Positions 49,860-59,340 of a stretch of 64,000 bases of DNA are shown piece by piece. The position numbers and the translations under genes are program-made. This stretch comes from Nostoc sp. 'Peltigera membranacea cyanobiont' N6. GTDB taxonomy: Bacteria > Cyanobacteriota > Cyanobacteriia > Cyanobacteriales > Nostocaceae. Where the stretch lies: assembly GCF_002949735.1 (NCBI RefSeq), contig NZ_CP026681.1:930001-994000 (forward strand), given 5' to 3'. The first letter of the stretch is position 1. Each line of letters opens with the position of its first letter. Below the pieces are notes generated by a model. It ran no database searches. It was not told where the DNA came from and saw nothing but the letters and a program-made list of their open reading frames with translations.

Positions 49860-50723
49860 ATGCCGCAATTACAAGCTAAATCGCTAGAAATGAGGACACC
49901 CCAAGCAACTAAAACCGCCGTTCTGGTTATCGGAGGCGCAGAAGACAAAGTTCATGGGCGCGAAATCCTACGAACTTTTTTTGGACGTGCCGGTGCTAGT
50001 AAGGCTTATATTACAATTATTCCATCTGCCTCTCGCGAACCTGCCATCATCGGTGGTCGGTACATTCGCATTTTTGAAGAAATGGGTGCCCAAAAGGTAG
50101 AAATTTTAGACATTCGCGAACGCGAACAGTGTGAAGCCTCTCAAATTAAAGCATCCTTAGAAGCCTGTAGTGGGGTATTTTTGACAGGAGGAGATCAGCT
50201 GCGTCTCTGTGGCGTATTGGCAGATACGCCAGCAATGGAAATTATTCGGCAGAGGGTGAGGGCAGGGCAACTGACGTTAGCAGGCACTAGTGCCGGAGCG
50301 GCAGTAATGGGGCATCACATGATTGCTGGTGGCGGGAGTGGAGAGTCGCCAAATCGTTCTTTAGTCGATATGGCAACGGGTTTGGGATTTATTCCTGAAG
50401 TAATCGTTGACCAACATTTTCACAACCGGAATCGGATGGGGCGGCTGATAAGTGCGATCGCTGCTCACCCCGATCGCTTAGGCATTGGCATTGACGAAGA
50501 TACTTGTGCAGTGTTTGAACGGGATGGTTGGTTACAAGTTATGGGTAAAGGCAGTGTTACCATTGTCGATCCCACTGAAGCCACCCACACCAACGAACCC
50601 CATGTTGGTGCTAATGAACCATTGACCGTACATAATTTACGTCTCCATATCCTCAGCTACGGCGATCGCTTCCACCTGTACCAGCGCACTGTATTGCCTG
50701 CCGTACACCGGATATCCAGCTGA
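49860..50723 (+). CDS. cphB: Cyanophycinase
   Basis: CphB is a serine-type exopeptidase that degrades cyanophycin (multi-L-arginyl-poly-L-aspartate) to beta-Asp-Arg dipeptides. The 287-residue protein has the peptidase S51 pattern: 'VLVIGGAEDK', 'IPSASREP', 'FLTGGDQLRL' and the nucleophile Ser144 in 'AGTSAGAAVMG', with 'DQHFHNRNRMGRL' near the His. The ATG at 49860 has AGGAGA 6 bases upstream. It precedes cphA by 370 bases on the same strand, as in the Anabaena cphBA cluster. Confidence 0.95.
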   Translation: MPQLQAKSLEMRTPQATKTAVLVIGGAEDKVHGREILRTFFGRAGASKAYITIIPSASREPAIIGGRYIRIFEEMGAQKVEILDIREREQCEASQIKASLEACSGVFLTGGDQLRLCGVLADTPAMEIIRQRVRAGQLTLAGTSAGAAVMGHHMIAGGGSGESPNRSLVDMATGLGFIPEVIVDQHFHNRNRMGRLISAIAAHPDRLGIGIDEDTCAVFERDGWLQVMGKGSVTIVDPTEATHTNEPHVGANEPLTVHNLRLHILSYGDRFHLYQRTVLPAVHRISS

Positions 50724-51093
50724 CGGGATGGAGTATCTGAGGTTACACTGACGTTGACCACAAATTTTAGATTTTGGATTTTGGATTTTAGAAAAAGAAG
50801 AGCTTTTCGGCAGATGCTGCCAGAAAGTGGGCGAAACAAATCTAAAAAACCCTCGATGACTCGTTGACGCTACGCTATCGTAAATCTAAAATTACCTGAG
50901 CTAAGTACCCTAATTGTCTTTTTTAATCCAAAATCATAAATCTAAAATCGGTTGACCGCACATTTATTTCTTGTTGTAGAAAAATGATGAGAATACTATG
51001 TAAAAAGAAAAAACTGTTTGCAACGAACAGTTTAGCGGTCAATTTCAGTAAGAAACTAGAATTTTGGTTCCGAATCTCCATCTACCTATTCCC
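50724..51093 (+). promoter_or_regulatory. Gap between cphB and cphA, no gene
   Basis: Heptamer-like ATTTTGG/ATTTTAG units stand near 50763-50790, and a second group near 50920-50950. The remaining bases are AT-rich and must hold a cphA promoter if cphA is not only read through from cphB. No ORF is supported. Confidence 0.4.
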
Positions 51094-53799
51094 ATGAGAA
51101 TCCTCAAGATCCAGACCTTACGCGGCCCAAACTATTGGAGCATTCGACGCCACAAGCTGATCGTCATGCGCCTCGATTTAGAAACCCTTGCCGAGTCGCC
51201 CTCGAATGAAATCCCTGGCTTTTATGAAGGACTAGTTGAGGCGCTGCCGAGTCTGGAGGGTCATTATTGTTCGCCTGGCTGTCGTGGTGGTTTTCTGATG
51301 CGAGTCAAAGAAGGCACTATGATCGGCCACATCGTAGAACACGTAGCCCTAGAACTCCAGGAATTAGCTGGTATGCATGTTGGCTTTGGTCGCACCCGCG
51401 AAACTGCCACACCCGGAATTTATCAAGTAGTAATCGAGTACCAGAATGAGGAAGCGGGACGCTACGCTGGACGAGCCGCAGTCAGGCTATGCCAGAGTAT
51501 CGTCGATCGAGGCCGTTATCCCAAGGCAGAATTAGAGCAAGATATCCAAGACCTGAAGGACTTCACCCGTGATGCTTCCTTAGGCCCTTCCACGGAAGCG
51601 ATCGTCAAAGAAGCAGAAAAAAGAGGTATTCCCTGGATGTCTCTGGAAGCCCGCTTTTTGATTCAGCTAGGCTACGGCGTGAATCAGAAGCGGATGCAAG
51701 CCACAATGACTGATAACACCAGCATTCTGGGTGTAGAACTAGCTTGTGATAAAGAAGCCACTAAACGCATCCTCGCTGCGGCTGGTGCGCCAGTACCTAG
51801 AGGTACGGTAATCAACTTCTTAGACGATTTAGAACAAGCTATTGAATACGTTGGCGGCTATCCCATCGTCCTCAAGCCAGTGGATGGCAATCATGGACGT
51901 GGGATCACCATTGATATCAGAACTTGGGAAGAAGCTGAAGCTGGCTACGAAGCTGCCAGACAAGTTTCTCGGTCAATTATTGTCGAAAGATATTACGTTG
52001 GGCGCGACCACAGAGTGCTAGTGGTAAATGGCAAAGTAGTCGCAGTTGCCGAACGCGTCCCGGCTCATGTCATTGGTAATGGCAGATCCACCATCTCCGA
52101 ACTGATTGAGGAAACAAACCTCGACCCGAATCGTGGTGAAGGACATGATAACGTCCTGACCAAGATTGAACTAGACCGCACCAGCTACCAATTATTAGAA
52201 AGACAAGGCTACACCCTCAACAGTGTGCCGCCCAAAGGAACCCTTTGTTATCTCAGAGCAACGGCAAACTTAAGCACCGGCGGTAGTGCCGTAGACCGTA
52301 CTGATGAAATTCACCCAGAAAATCTGTGGTTAGCACAACGGGTAGTCAAGATTATCGGTTTGGATATCGCCGGACTCGATATCGTCACTACGGATATTGG
52401 CCGTCCTCTGCGGGAAGTGGATGGCGTAATTGTCGAAGTTAATGCTGCTCCTGGCTTTCGGATGCACGTTGCTCCAAGCGTGGGTATTCCCCGCAACGTC
52501 GCCGGTGCAGTGATGGATATGCTGTTTCCCAACGAGCAATCTAACCAAATTCCCATCCTCAGCATTACTGGTACTAATGGTAAAACCACTACTACCCGAC
52601 TACTCGCACATATTTATAAACAGACGGGTAAAGTAGTAGGATATACTACTACTGATGGAACATATATCGGTGATTACTTAGTGGAAGCTGGCGACAATAC
52701 AGGCCCTCAAAGCGCCCACGTCATCCTCCAAGATCCCACAGTGGAAGTAGCAGTACTGGAAACGGCTCGCGGTGGTATTCTCCGCTCTGGATTGGGCTTT
52801 GAAGCCGCAAATGTCGGAGTAGTATTAAATGTAGCCGCAGATCACTTAGGAATAGGCGATATAGAGACCATTGACCAATTAGCTAACCTCAAAAGTGTAG
52901 TAGCGGAAGCCGTATTCCCTGATGGCTACGCCGTACTTAACGCCGACGATCGCCGCGTCGCCGCCATGTCAGAAAAAACCAAGGCTAATATTGCTTACTT
53001 CACCATGAACCCCGACTCGGAATTGGTGCGAAAGCATATCCAAAAGGGTGGAGTCGCCGCAGTATATGAAAGTGGCTATTTGTCAATTGTTAAAGGTGAT
53101 TGGACACACCGGATAGAAAGAGCAGAAAATATACCTTTAACAATGGGCGGACGTGCGCCGTTTATGATTGCCAACGCTTTAGCTGCAAGTTTGGCAGCAT
53201 TCGTGCAAAACGTCACAATTGAGCAGATTCGGGCTGGTTTGAAGACTTTCCGGGCTTCAGTTAGTCAAACGCCGGGACGAATGAATTTATTTAATTTAGG
53301 CAACTACCACGCTTTAGTAGATTATGCCCACAACGCAGCCAGTTACGAAGCTGTAGGTTCCTTTGTAAGGAACTGGACTACAGGACAACGGATTGGCGTA
53401 ATTGGTGGCCCTGGCGATCGCCGCGATGAAGACTTTGTGACTTTGGGCAAGTTAGCAGCACAAATCTTTGATTACATCATCATCAAAGAAGATGATGACA
53501 CACGCGGACGTTTACGGGGTTCAGCCGCCCAGTTAATTATTCAAGGCATCACCCAAGTTAAGCCTGATAGCCGCTACGAATCAATTTTGGATGAAACCCA
53601 AGCGATCAATAAAGGCTTAGATATGGCTCCCGATAACAGCCTGGTAGTAATTTTACCAGAAAGCGTTACTAGGGCTATTAAGTTAATTAAGCTGCGTGGT
53701 TTAGCTAAGGAAGAGACACATCAACAAAATACTGGCACAACTGCGATCGATTCCCAAAATGGGATCGCACCTTCTTCTGTAGTCAATACACTACTGTAG
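51094..53799 (+). CDS. cphA: Cyanophycin synthetase
   Basis: CphA polymerises Asp backbone and Arg side chains into cyanophycin, the nitrogen reserve of cyanobacteria and of heterocyst polar plugs. From ATG 51094 ('MRILKIQTLRGPNYWS') the protein has 901 residues, the usual size. An N-terminal domain (1-160) is followed by the ATP-grasp domain (about 210-480; 'GYPIVLKPVDGNHGRGITIDI' and 'VEVNAAPGFRMH') and a Mur-ligase-like domain (about 490-870; P-loop 'GTNGKTTTT', 'ETARGGILRSGLGFE', 'VVLNVAADHLG'). The frame extends upstream to a TTG at 51064 but the ATG is preferred. Confidence 0.97.
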   Translation: MRILKIQTLRGPNYWSIRRHKLIVMRLDLETLAESPSNEIPGFYEGLVEALPSLEGHYCSPGCRGGFLMRVKEGTMIGHIVEHVALELQELAGMHVGFGRTRETATPGIYQVVIEYQNEEAGRYAGRAAVRLCQSIVDRGRYPKAELEQDIQDLKDFTRDASLGPSTEAIVKEAEKRGIPWMSLEARFLIQLGYGVNQKRMQATMTDNTSILGVELACDKEATKRILAAAGAPVPRGTVINFLDDLEQAIEYVGGYPIVLKPVDGNHGRGITIDIRTWEEAEAGYEAARQVSRSIIVERYYVGRDHRVLVVNGKVVAVAERVPAHVIGNGRSTISELIEETNLDPNRGEGHDNVLTKIELDRTSYQLLERQGYTLNSVPPKGTLCYLRATANLSTGGSAVDRTDEIHPENLWLAQRVVKIIGLDIAGLDIVTTDIGRPLREVDGVIVEVNAAPGFRMHVAPSVGIPRNVAGAVMDMLFPNEQSNQIPILSITGTNGKTTTTRLLAHIYKQTGKVVGYTTTDGTYIGDYLVEAGDNTGPQSAHVILQDPTVEVAVLETARGGILRSGLGFEAANVGVVLNVAADHLGIGDIETIDQLANLKSVVAEAVFPDGYAVLNADDRRVAAMSEKTKANIAYFTMNPDSELVRKHIQKGGVAAVYESGYLSIVKGDWTHRIERAENIPLTMGGRAPFMIANALAASLAAFVQNVTIEQIRAGLKTFRASVSQTPGRMNLFNLGNYHALVDYAHNAASYEAVGSFVRNWTTGQRIGVIGGPGDRRDEDFVTLGKLAAQIFDYIIIKEDDDTRGRLRGSAAQLIIQGITQVKPDSRYESILDETQAINKGLDMAPDNSLVVILPESVTRAIKLIKLRGLAKEETHQQNTGTTAIDSQNGIAPSSVVNTLL

Positions 53800-53856
53800 T
53801 GAAAAGTCAAGAGTCTAAAATTCAGCATTTAAAAGTTTTTGACCCTTGACTCTTGA

Positions 53857-54030
53857 CTATTGTTTTTCTTGTTCTGGATTGGTTTCATCGCTGGGGGTTT
53901 TCATCTCCTCCTTAAAACCTCGTAGGGTTTTGCCTAGTGCAGTACCCAGTTCGGGAATTTTTTTCGGGCCAAAAATTAAAATAGCGACTATGGTAATTAC
54001 AGCGATTTCTGGCCATCCTAGTCCAAACAT
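53857..54030 (-). CDS. tatA: Twin-arginine translocase subunit TatA/TatE
   Basis: A 57-residue TatA-type protein: 'MFGLGWPEIAVITIVAILIFGPKKIPELGTALGKTLRGFKEEM'. It has the short membrane helix, the FGPKK hinge and the amphipathic helix that build the Tat pore. GAGGAAA lies about 9 bases before the ATG at 54030; a longer open frame to 54099 is not used. It is isolated from tatC. It exports folded proteins to the periplasm or thylakoid lumen. Confidence 0.93.
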   Translation of the reverse strand: MFGLGWPEIAVITIVAILIFGPKKIPELGTALGKTLRGFKEEMKTPSDETNPEQEKQ

Positions 54031-54110
54031 AGATATTTCCTCAAAAGCATCTGTAATTAAATATAAACATTGTTGGCTCAAATCCGATGAGTTTGCCATT
54101 GATAAGCACT

Positions 54111-54428
54111 CTACCCTCTTGTATAAATAGGATATACATAAAATGAATGCCTACCGCTCTTCAAAAGGTTTTTCATCGCATCACTATAAGGCTTTAAAAC
54201 CCTTCTATTATTAGCTTTAGGATGCGGATTTTTTGACAGCCACCAAATTGTATTTACCGAATCTTTAACTCTTTCCCTGCGAACTGTTACCCATTCGGCA
54301 GGGGTGGGTAGTTTTGCTGGATTATACCAATATAATTCTTGTGCCAGATAAAATCCAAGCCCATCTTTTTCTTTTGCTTTGCACAAAGCAATAACCAGTT
54401 CAAAATGATAAAGAGAACGAACTGGCAA
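54111..54428 (-). pseudogene. Fragment of a DNA methyltransferase
   Basis: The 105-residue frame contains 'FYLAQELYWYNPAKLPTPAEWVTVRRERVKDSVNTIWWLSKNPHPKANNRRVLKPYSDAMKNLL', which reads like the central part of site-specific DNA methyltransferases (cytosine-N4 or adenine-N6). The catalytic (D/S)PP(Y/W) motif and the SAM-binding motif I are absent, so both ends are missing. The frame ends in unrelated residues. It sits between the Ser/Thr kinase gene and tatA and is probably a relic of a lost restriction-modification or orphan methylase gene. Confidence 0.7.
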
Positions 54429-54429
54429 A

Positions 54430-55878
54430 CTAACTTCTCATTGGATTGGTAATTGGCAAACCTAACCACTCACTTAATTCATGAGCTAACCATTCAAGTT
54501 CTACTTCGGATTTAATATCGACATCGTTTCCACTAATCTGATATTTTTGTACTCCTGAGCAAATATATAATTGTGCTGAAACAGCAACTCTATTGCCTTC
54601 GGAGTCTTTAGTAAAGTATTTGGGAATGTAAACTAACTTATTAACACTTTTCCTTGGGGATGGCCGAGGACGCTCAAATTTCCAACTAAACAACTCCCTG
54701 CTTAGGGAAATTTGTTCTGCATTTAGGCGTAAACAGATGCGTCCAAACAAACTAAAGGTAAGTTTATACACCATCAGACAGCCAGCACTCCAAAAAGGAA
54801 GTGAGAACAAGGCAAAGGGGATATTGGCAGGAAAAGGGGCCGAAAGAGCGCCAATTGTCCAAACCAGGATAAATGAATTCCAAGCGATCGCAAATACACC
54901 TGTAAATAATATTGATGAATTCAAACCAGGCGGTGGGACGATAATTTCTAGAGAATCCCCATTTTTAGTTAATTGAATCTTACTCCCGTCTGGTTTGCTC
55001 GCAAGCAAAGCAGGTAAGTTTGTCGTTTGTGGTTTCTCTAAAGCTGCGTAGGCAAAGCCCGCACTTCGACAAGGCTCAGTGACCATCGTAGACATCGCTT
55101 CGGTAGCAGAACTCAAACGCCGTTCTAAACTCGGTTCAGTCATCGACTTCAACCAGCGAGTCAATCCAGGGCTGACATTAGCCACTTGTTCAAACTGAAT
55201 CCGAAAATCCTTTTGGGGTAAATCGGCTGGATGAGTACCCGTCACTAAATAAATTAAAGTTGCACCTAAGCTATAAAGATCGGAAGCGGGGACAGTACGG
55301 CCGCCAAATTGCTCCTGTGGCATATAGCCATAGCTTCCCACCACAGTTCTAGTTCCACCTTCGGTAGCGAGGACAGTTTGCACCGAACCAAAATCTACCA
55401 GGTAAACTTGACCAAGACTGTTACCGGAACGCTCTCCCAATAAAATATTGCTAGGCTTAAGATCGCGATGGATAACAGGCGGATATAACCCATGTAGGTA
55501 AATGAGAATTTCTAAAAGTGCTTTGGCTATCTGTTTGACTTCTGCTTCATTAAAAGTCCGCCCAGATTGGAAGTATTGCTCTAAGGTTTTTGCTGGGATA
55601 TAAGTTTGTACTAGGGCAAATCCTTTGATTGTCGCTGAATTTACCTCAAAATAGTCTAAATAGCGAGGTATTAAGGGATGTGACAAAGATTTTAGAGTTT
55701 CAGCTTCTCGCTCAAACAGCTTGAGATCGTCCCATTCAAAGTCACCACCAAAAGAGAGTAACTTGATAACGACTAATTCCTGAGTATTCAAATCACGAGC
55801 TACAAGTGTTCTCCGCCCTGCTTTTTTACCTAATAGCTGCTGAACTTCATAGCGTTCGGCTAATATTTCGCCAATCAT
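54430..55878 (-). CDS. Membrane-anchored serine/threonine protein kinase
   Basis: A 482-residue Hanks-type kinase. The kinase domain (about 10-260) has the ATP Lys39 ('VVIKLL'), catalytic 'HRDLKPSN' (His137-Asp139) and 'VDFGS' (162-164). The Gly loop is weak ('LLGKKAGRR'). Two hydrophobic segments follow near 320-345 and 350-375, then a soluble C-terminal domain of about 90 residues unlike any I can name. Residues 266-280 ('MVTEPCRSAGFAYAA') look repeat-derived. Target unknown. It is one base from the methylase remnant. Confidence 0.9.
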   Translation of the reverse strand: MIGEILAERYEVQQLLGKKAGRRTLVARDLNTQELVVIKLLSFGGDFEWDDLKLFEREAETLKSLSHPLIPRYLDYFEVNSATIKGFALVQTYIPAKTLEQYFQSGRTFNEAEVKQIAKALLEILIYLHGLYPPVIHRDLKPSNILLGERSGNSLGQVYLVDFGSVQTVLATEGGTRTVVGSYGYMPQEQFGGRTVPASDLYSLGATLIYLVTGTHPADLPQKDFRIQFEQVANVSPGLTRWLKSMTEPSLERRLSSATEAMSTMVTEPCRSAGFAYAALEKPQTTNLPALLASKPDGSKIQLTKNGDSLEIIVPPPGLNSSILFTGVFAIAWNSFILVWTIGALSAPFPANIPFALFSLPFWSAGCLMVYKLTFSLFGRICLRLNAEQISLSRELFSWKFERPRPSPRKSVNKLVYIPKYFTKDSEGNRVAVSAQLYICSGVQKYQISGNDVDIKSEVELEWLAHELSEWLGLPITNPMRS

Positions 55879-55974
55879 TATGGTTTCTTAATAATGCTAC
55901 GTTTGAAAAGTTTTTAGAGATTATGACTTTCCAATTTTGGCAAATCGATATTTTTAGTATAATTGCGTAATTCT

Positions 55975-56577
55975 ATGCCTTCCCAACTTTGGCCTTATAT
56001 TACCCCTGGTATTCCTGATGACTTATTCGAGCATTTGCCAGGAATTCCCCTGAGTCAGCGAGAAGTCCGACTACTGTTAATTGCCCAACTGCGGTTAACA
56101 TCAGATTCTGTTTTGTGGGACATTGGCGCAGGGACAGGTACAATTCCCGTAGAGGTGGGGCTATTGTGTCCAAAGGGTCAGATTATCGCTATCGAAAGGG
56201 ATGAAGAAGTGGCTAATCTGATCAAACGTAACTGCGATCGCTTTGAAGTCAAAAACGTCGAAGTAATTGAAGGTAGCGCCCCAGAGTGTTTACATAACCT
56301 TAAGGTTGCTCCTCATCGTATTTGTATCGAGGGAGGAAGACCCATTCAGGAAATTCTGCAAGCAGCATGGCATTATTTGCCACCATCGGGTCGGGTTGTA
56401 GCCACAGCTGCTAATCTAGAAAGTCTGTATGCTATTTCTCAAAGCTTTTCTCTGTTAAGGGCTAGGAATATTGAAGTAGTGCAGTCTGCGGTTAACCGCT
56501 TAGAGACGCGCGGCTTCTCTCAAACCTTTACCGCCGTCGATCCCATTTTTATCCTCAGTGGTGAGAAACTGGATTAG
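55975..56577 (+). CDS. cbiT: Precorrin-6B C15-methyltransferase, decarboxylating (CbiT)
   Basis: CbiT methylates C15 and removes the acetate-side-chain carboxyl during corrin (vitamin B12) synthesis; elsewhere it is fused to CbiE as CobL. The 200-residue SAM enzyme has 'LPGIPLSQREVRLLLIAQLRL', motif I 'WDIGAGTGTIPVE', 'IAIERDEEV' and 'VIEGSAPECL'. The ATG at 55975 is chosen; the frame is open four codons further up to a TTG. It lies 132 bases from cdsA, separated by heptamer arrays. Confidence 0.92.
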   Translation: MPSQLWPYITPGIPDDLFEHLPGIPLSQREVRLLLIAQLRLTSDSVLWDIGAGTGTIPVEVGLLCPKGQIIAIERDEEVANLIKRNCDRFEVKNVEVIEGSAPECLHNLKVAPHRICIEGGRPIQEILQAAWHYLPPSGRVVATAANLESLYAISQSFSLLRARNIEVVQSAVNRLETRGFSQTFTAVDPIFILSGEKLD

Positions 56578-56706
56578 GAACTGGGGAGTAGGGACTGGGG
56601 ACTGGGGACTAGGGACTAGGGACTAGGAGTTTTCCAAATACCCAATACTCAATACCCAGTACCCAATGCCCAGTACCCAATGCCCAGTACCCAATACCCA
56701 ATACTT
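56578..56706. repeat. GGGACTG/GGGACTA and CCCAATA/CCCAGTA heptamer arrays
   Basis: About seven G-rich units followed by about ten C-rich units fill the gap and end just before the cdsA start at 56709, so the ribosome-binding site is repeat-derived or missing. Confidence 0.9.
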
Positions 56707-56708
56707 CT

Positions 56709-57590
56709 ATGCCTTGGTCTCGGATTATTAGTGGAATTGTTGCGATCGCTCTTGCTCTTTCTGTTAGCCTTTTGGGCGGTTGGTATTTTACCATCATGTT
56801 TGCAGTTGTCATCTTTTTGGGCCAACAGGAATATTTTAATTTGGTGCGAGCCAGAGGTATCGCTCCAGCTGCCAAAACCACTATGGCTGTTAGCCTAGTT
56901 TTGCTAGTAATTTGTACCATTGATGGCAGTTTAGCTGATGCGGTGATGCCCTTAGCTGGTACATTTATTTGTTTTTACCTGTTATTTCAGCCCAAATTTG
57001 CCACGATCGCTGACGTTTCCGCTTCTATAATGGGGCTATTTTACGTAGGCTATTTGCCGAGTTACTGGGTGCGCTTACGAGCAATTGATAGTGCCGTTTT
57101 TAGCAATCTCCCTTTCGGAGGTTACTGGCCCACAACCTGGGCAGATTTCTGGGAAAAGGCAAATTCTGCTTCTTTACCACAAGGTTTTACAGCAACAATG
57201 CTGACTTTTTTGTGTATTTGGGCAGCCGATATTGGCGCTTACACCATTGGCAAATTCTTTGGGAAAACCCGTCTGTCTGACATTAGCCCGAAAAAAACTG
57301 TAGAAGGTGCTGTCTTTGGCATTACTTCAAGTGTTGCTGTAGCTATAGCAGGAGCCTATTATTTACACTTGCCCAGATCCCTGTTTACTGGTTTAGCATT
57401 GGGTTTACTGATTGGTATTGCTAGTCTTTTAGGGGATCTTACCGAGTCTATGCTGAAGCGCGATGCTGGAGTTAAAGATTCTGGACAATTAATTCCCGGT
57501 CATGGTGGTATTTTAGACCGTACTGATAGTTATATTTTCACAGCACCTTTGGTTTATTATTTTGTGACACTACTGTTGCCGCTACTATAG
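56709..57590 (+). CDS. cdsA: Phosphatidate cytidylyltransferase
   Basis: CdsA makes CDP-diacylglycerol from phosphatidate and CTP, the branch point of phospholipid synthesis. The 293-residue integral membrane protein has about eight helices. The C-terminal signature 'LTESMLKRDAGVKDSGQLIPGHGGILDRTDS' with its Asp residues binds the metal and CTP. Length and motifs are normal. Confidence 0.95.
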   Translation: MPWSRIISGIVAIALALSVSLLGGWYFTIMFAVVIFLGQQEYFNLVRARGIAPAAKTTMAVSLVLLVICTIDGSLADAVMPLAGTFICFYLLFQPKFATIADVSASIMGLFYVGYLPSYWVRLRAIDSAVFSNLPFGGYWPTTWADFWEKANSASLPQGFTATMLTFLCIWAADIGAYTIGKFFGKTRLSDISPKKTVEGAVFGITSSVAVAIAGAYYLHLPRSLFTGLALGLLIGIASLLGDLTESMLKRDAGVKDSGQLIPGHGGILDRTDSYIFTAPLVYYFVTLLLPLL

Positions 57591-57676
57591 AAACGTGTAG
57601 CATCTTAACCACCTATCACAGTCAATTCATCCTGTCGAACTCACTTTAGGATAGGATATTTTTTATTTTTCATCAT

Positions 57677-58393
57677 CTAAGGATTAACGTTAATCCGCCC
57701 CCGACACACGAGCTTACCTGGGATCAGCGTTAGTTCTTGGATATCGACATCTGAGCCAAGATCCAGATTGTACTGGCGATCGCCCTCTAATATATCTCCC
57801 TGGTTGGGCTTGATTTTTACTTGTGCCAGTTGCAACTCATGCCCACTGAGTAACTGTAAGCCACCCAGAGAAATCTCTAGAGGCGTTGTTTCACTATTGG
57901 TGACTCTCAAACCTCGCAGTATAATTTGATTGTTATCAAGAATAATTTCTTGCCAATTAATTGGTTGTGACTTTGGGAAATGTGTTGGTAAAACCTTAAC
58001 CAGAAAATCGCTCAAAGCAGTCGATAATAAATCAGATGAGAGAGAAGCATTCAGATCCTTCTCGTCTACGATCGAGTCGCCAACCACTGATACTGTTTCT
58101 AACAGTCGCAGGGGCTTTCCTCTGAGTACGGAGCCAATGTTTATCTGAATATTTTCTGCCGTTAATTGAATTTGTGTAATTAGGAGACCTTGATAAACTG
58201 CATGAGAAGCAAAAATAGATACCAAGGGGATGCGCCCAGAGAGAAGTTGGCGATCGCTTGCTTTAATCTCCACTTTTAATTCTGATATTTGGCTCACTTG
58301 CGCTCTTAACCAGAGCTTTAGGGCTTTGGTGAGTACCTGCGTAATTATACGGCTTTTCTTGGCATCTCTTGTTTGGGAATTTTGCTCTGGCAT
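57677..58393 (-). CDS. DUF2993 (LmeA-like lipid-binding) protein
   Basis: A 238-residue protein of the DUF2993 family: 'RIITQVLTKALKLWLRAQVSQISELKVEIKASDRQLLSGRIPLVSIFASHAVYQGLLITQIQLTAENIQI' and 'SDLLSTALSDFLVK'. Relatives such as mycobacterial LmeA bind phospholipids; no signal peptide is apparent here. Role unknown in cyanobacteria; it is convergent with cdsA. Confidence 0.8.
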   Translation of the reverse strand: MPEQNSQTRDAKKSRIITQVLTKALKLWLRAQVSQISELKVEIKASDRQLLSGRIPLVSIFASHAVYQGLLITQIQLTAENIQINIGSVLRGKPLRLLETVSVVGDSIVDEKDLNASLSSDLLSTALSDFLVKVLPTHFPKSQPINWQEIILDNNQIILRGLRVTNSETTPLEISLGGLQLLSGHELQLAQVKIKPNQGDILEGDRQYNLDLGSDVDIQELTLIPGKLVCRGRINVNP

Positions 58394-58527
58394 CTAACCA
58401 ATCTGTTTATGAGTATTTGCTCAATAACCGGACAGAATATTAAACAAGTCTTAAATGTAACATTTATGCCTACTCGCTACAAAATGCAAATATCATTTAA
58501 TTGTTAACAGTAAATAAGTAATTCCAG

Positions 58528-59340
58528 ATGGAGGAAAGGGTACAAAAAATTCTCGCTCAATGGGGCATCGCCTCGCGTCGTGAAGCTGAAGAAATGATTA
58601 GGCACTCACGGGTGCGAATCAATGGAGTATTGGCGCATTTGGGTCAAAAAGTTGATCCCCAAAAAGATGCGATCGCAATTGATGGTAAAACTGTATCCGA
58701 AAAGCAGCGTCCGGCTTTAATATATCTATTGCTGCATAAACCTGCGGGAGTAGTTTCGACTTGCTACGACCCTCACCGAAGAAAAACAGTCCTGGATTTA
58801 CTACCAAAAGAATTACGGGAGGGTTCAGGTATTCACCCAGTTGGGCGTTTAGATGCAGACTCTACGGGAGCATTAATCCTCACAAATGACGGAAATCTGA
58901 CATTTGGACTAACCCATCCCCGCCACAGTATTTCCAAGACATACCATGTTGTGGTCAAAGGACATCCCCCAGAAGCAGTATTGCAAATGTGGCGTGAGGG
59001 TATGGTGTTGGAGGGTAGAAAAACTAGGGCTGCTAAGGTACATCTAATAGAACGTCGTGCCGAGCAAAGCTTTTTAGAAATAGTCTTGCAGGAGGGAAGA
59101 AATCGCCAAATTCGCCGCATAGCCCAACAGTTAGGATACCCAGTAATCAAGCTGCATCGAACTGCTATCGGCCCCATTCAATTACAAACTCCAAAAGAAC
59201 CCTTATTGTCAGAGGGTAAATATCGTTCCCTCAACGATTATGAGATTCACTTTTTGCAAGATCGGATAACGCAACCTACTAAAGATTCAGTGGAGTTAAG
59301 GAGTGTCAGCAGGCATGAAATGGCTAAGAAAGAAAAATAA
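58528..59340 (+). CDS. rluB: RsuA/RluB/RluF-family pseudouridine synthase
   Basis: A 270-residue pseudouridine synthase with an N-terminal S4 RNA-binding domain ('RVQKILAQWGIASRREAEEMIRHSRVRINGV'). The catalytic Asp lies in 'HPVGRLDADSTGALILTNDG', and 'LQEGRNRQIRRIAQQLGYPVIKLHRTAIGPI' completes the family pattern. It isomerises a uridine in 23S (RluB/RluE-like) or 16S rRNA; the exact site is inferred. It overlaps the next gene by 26 bases. Confidence 0.88.
   Translation: MEERVQKILAQWGIASRREAEEMIRHSRVRINGVLAHLGQKVDPQKDAIAIDGKTVSEKQRPALIYLLLHKPAGVVSTCYDPHRRKTVLDLLPKELREGSGIHPVGRLDADSTGALILTNDGNLTFGLTHPRHSISKTYHVVVKGHPPEAVLQMWREGMVLEGRKTRAAKVHLIERRAEQSFLEIVLQEGRNRQIRRIAQQLGYPVIKLHRTAIGPIQLQTPKEPLLSEGKYRSLNDYEIHFLQDRITQPTKDSVELRSVSRHEMAKKEK

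Noticed and set aside
49523..49948. 141-codon minus-strand frame upstream of cphB
   Set aside because: It overlaps the start of cphB antisense, shows no family motif and its base composition by codon position favours the cphB strand.
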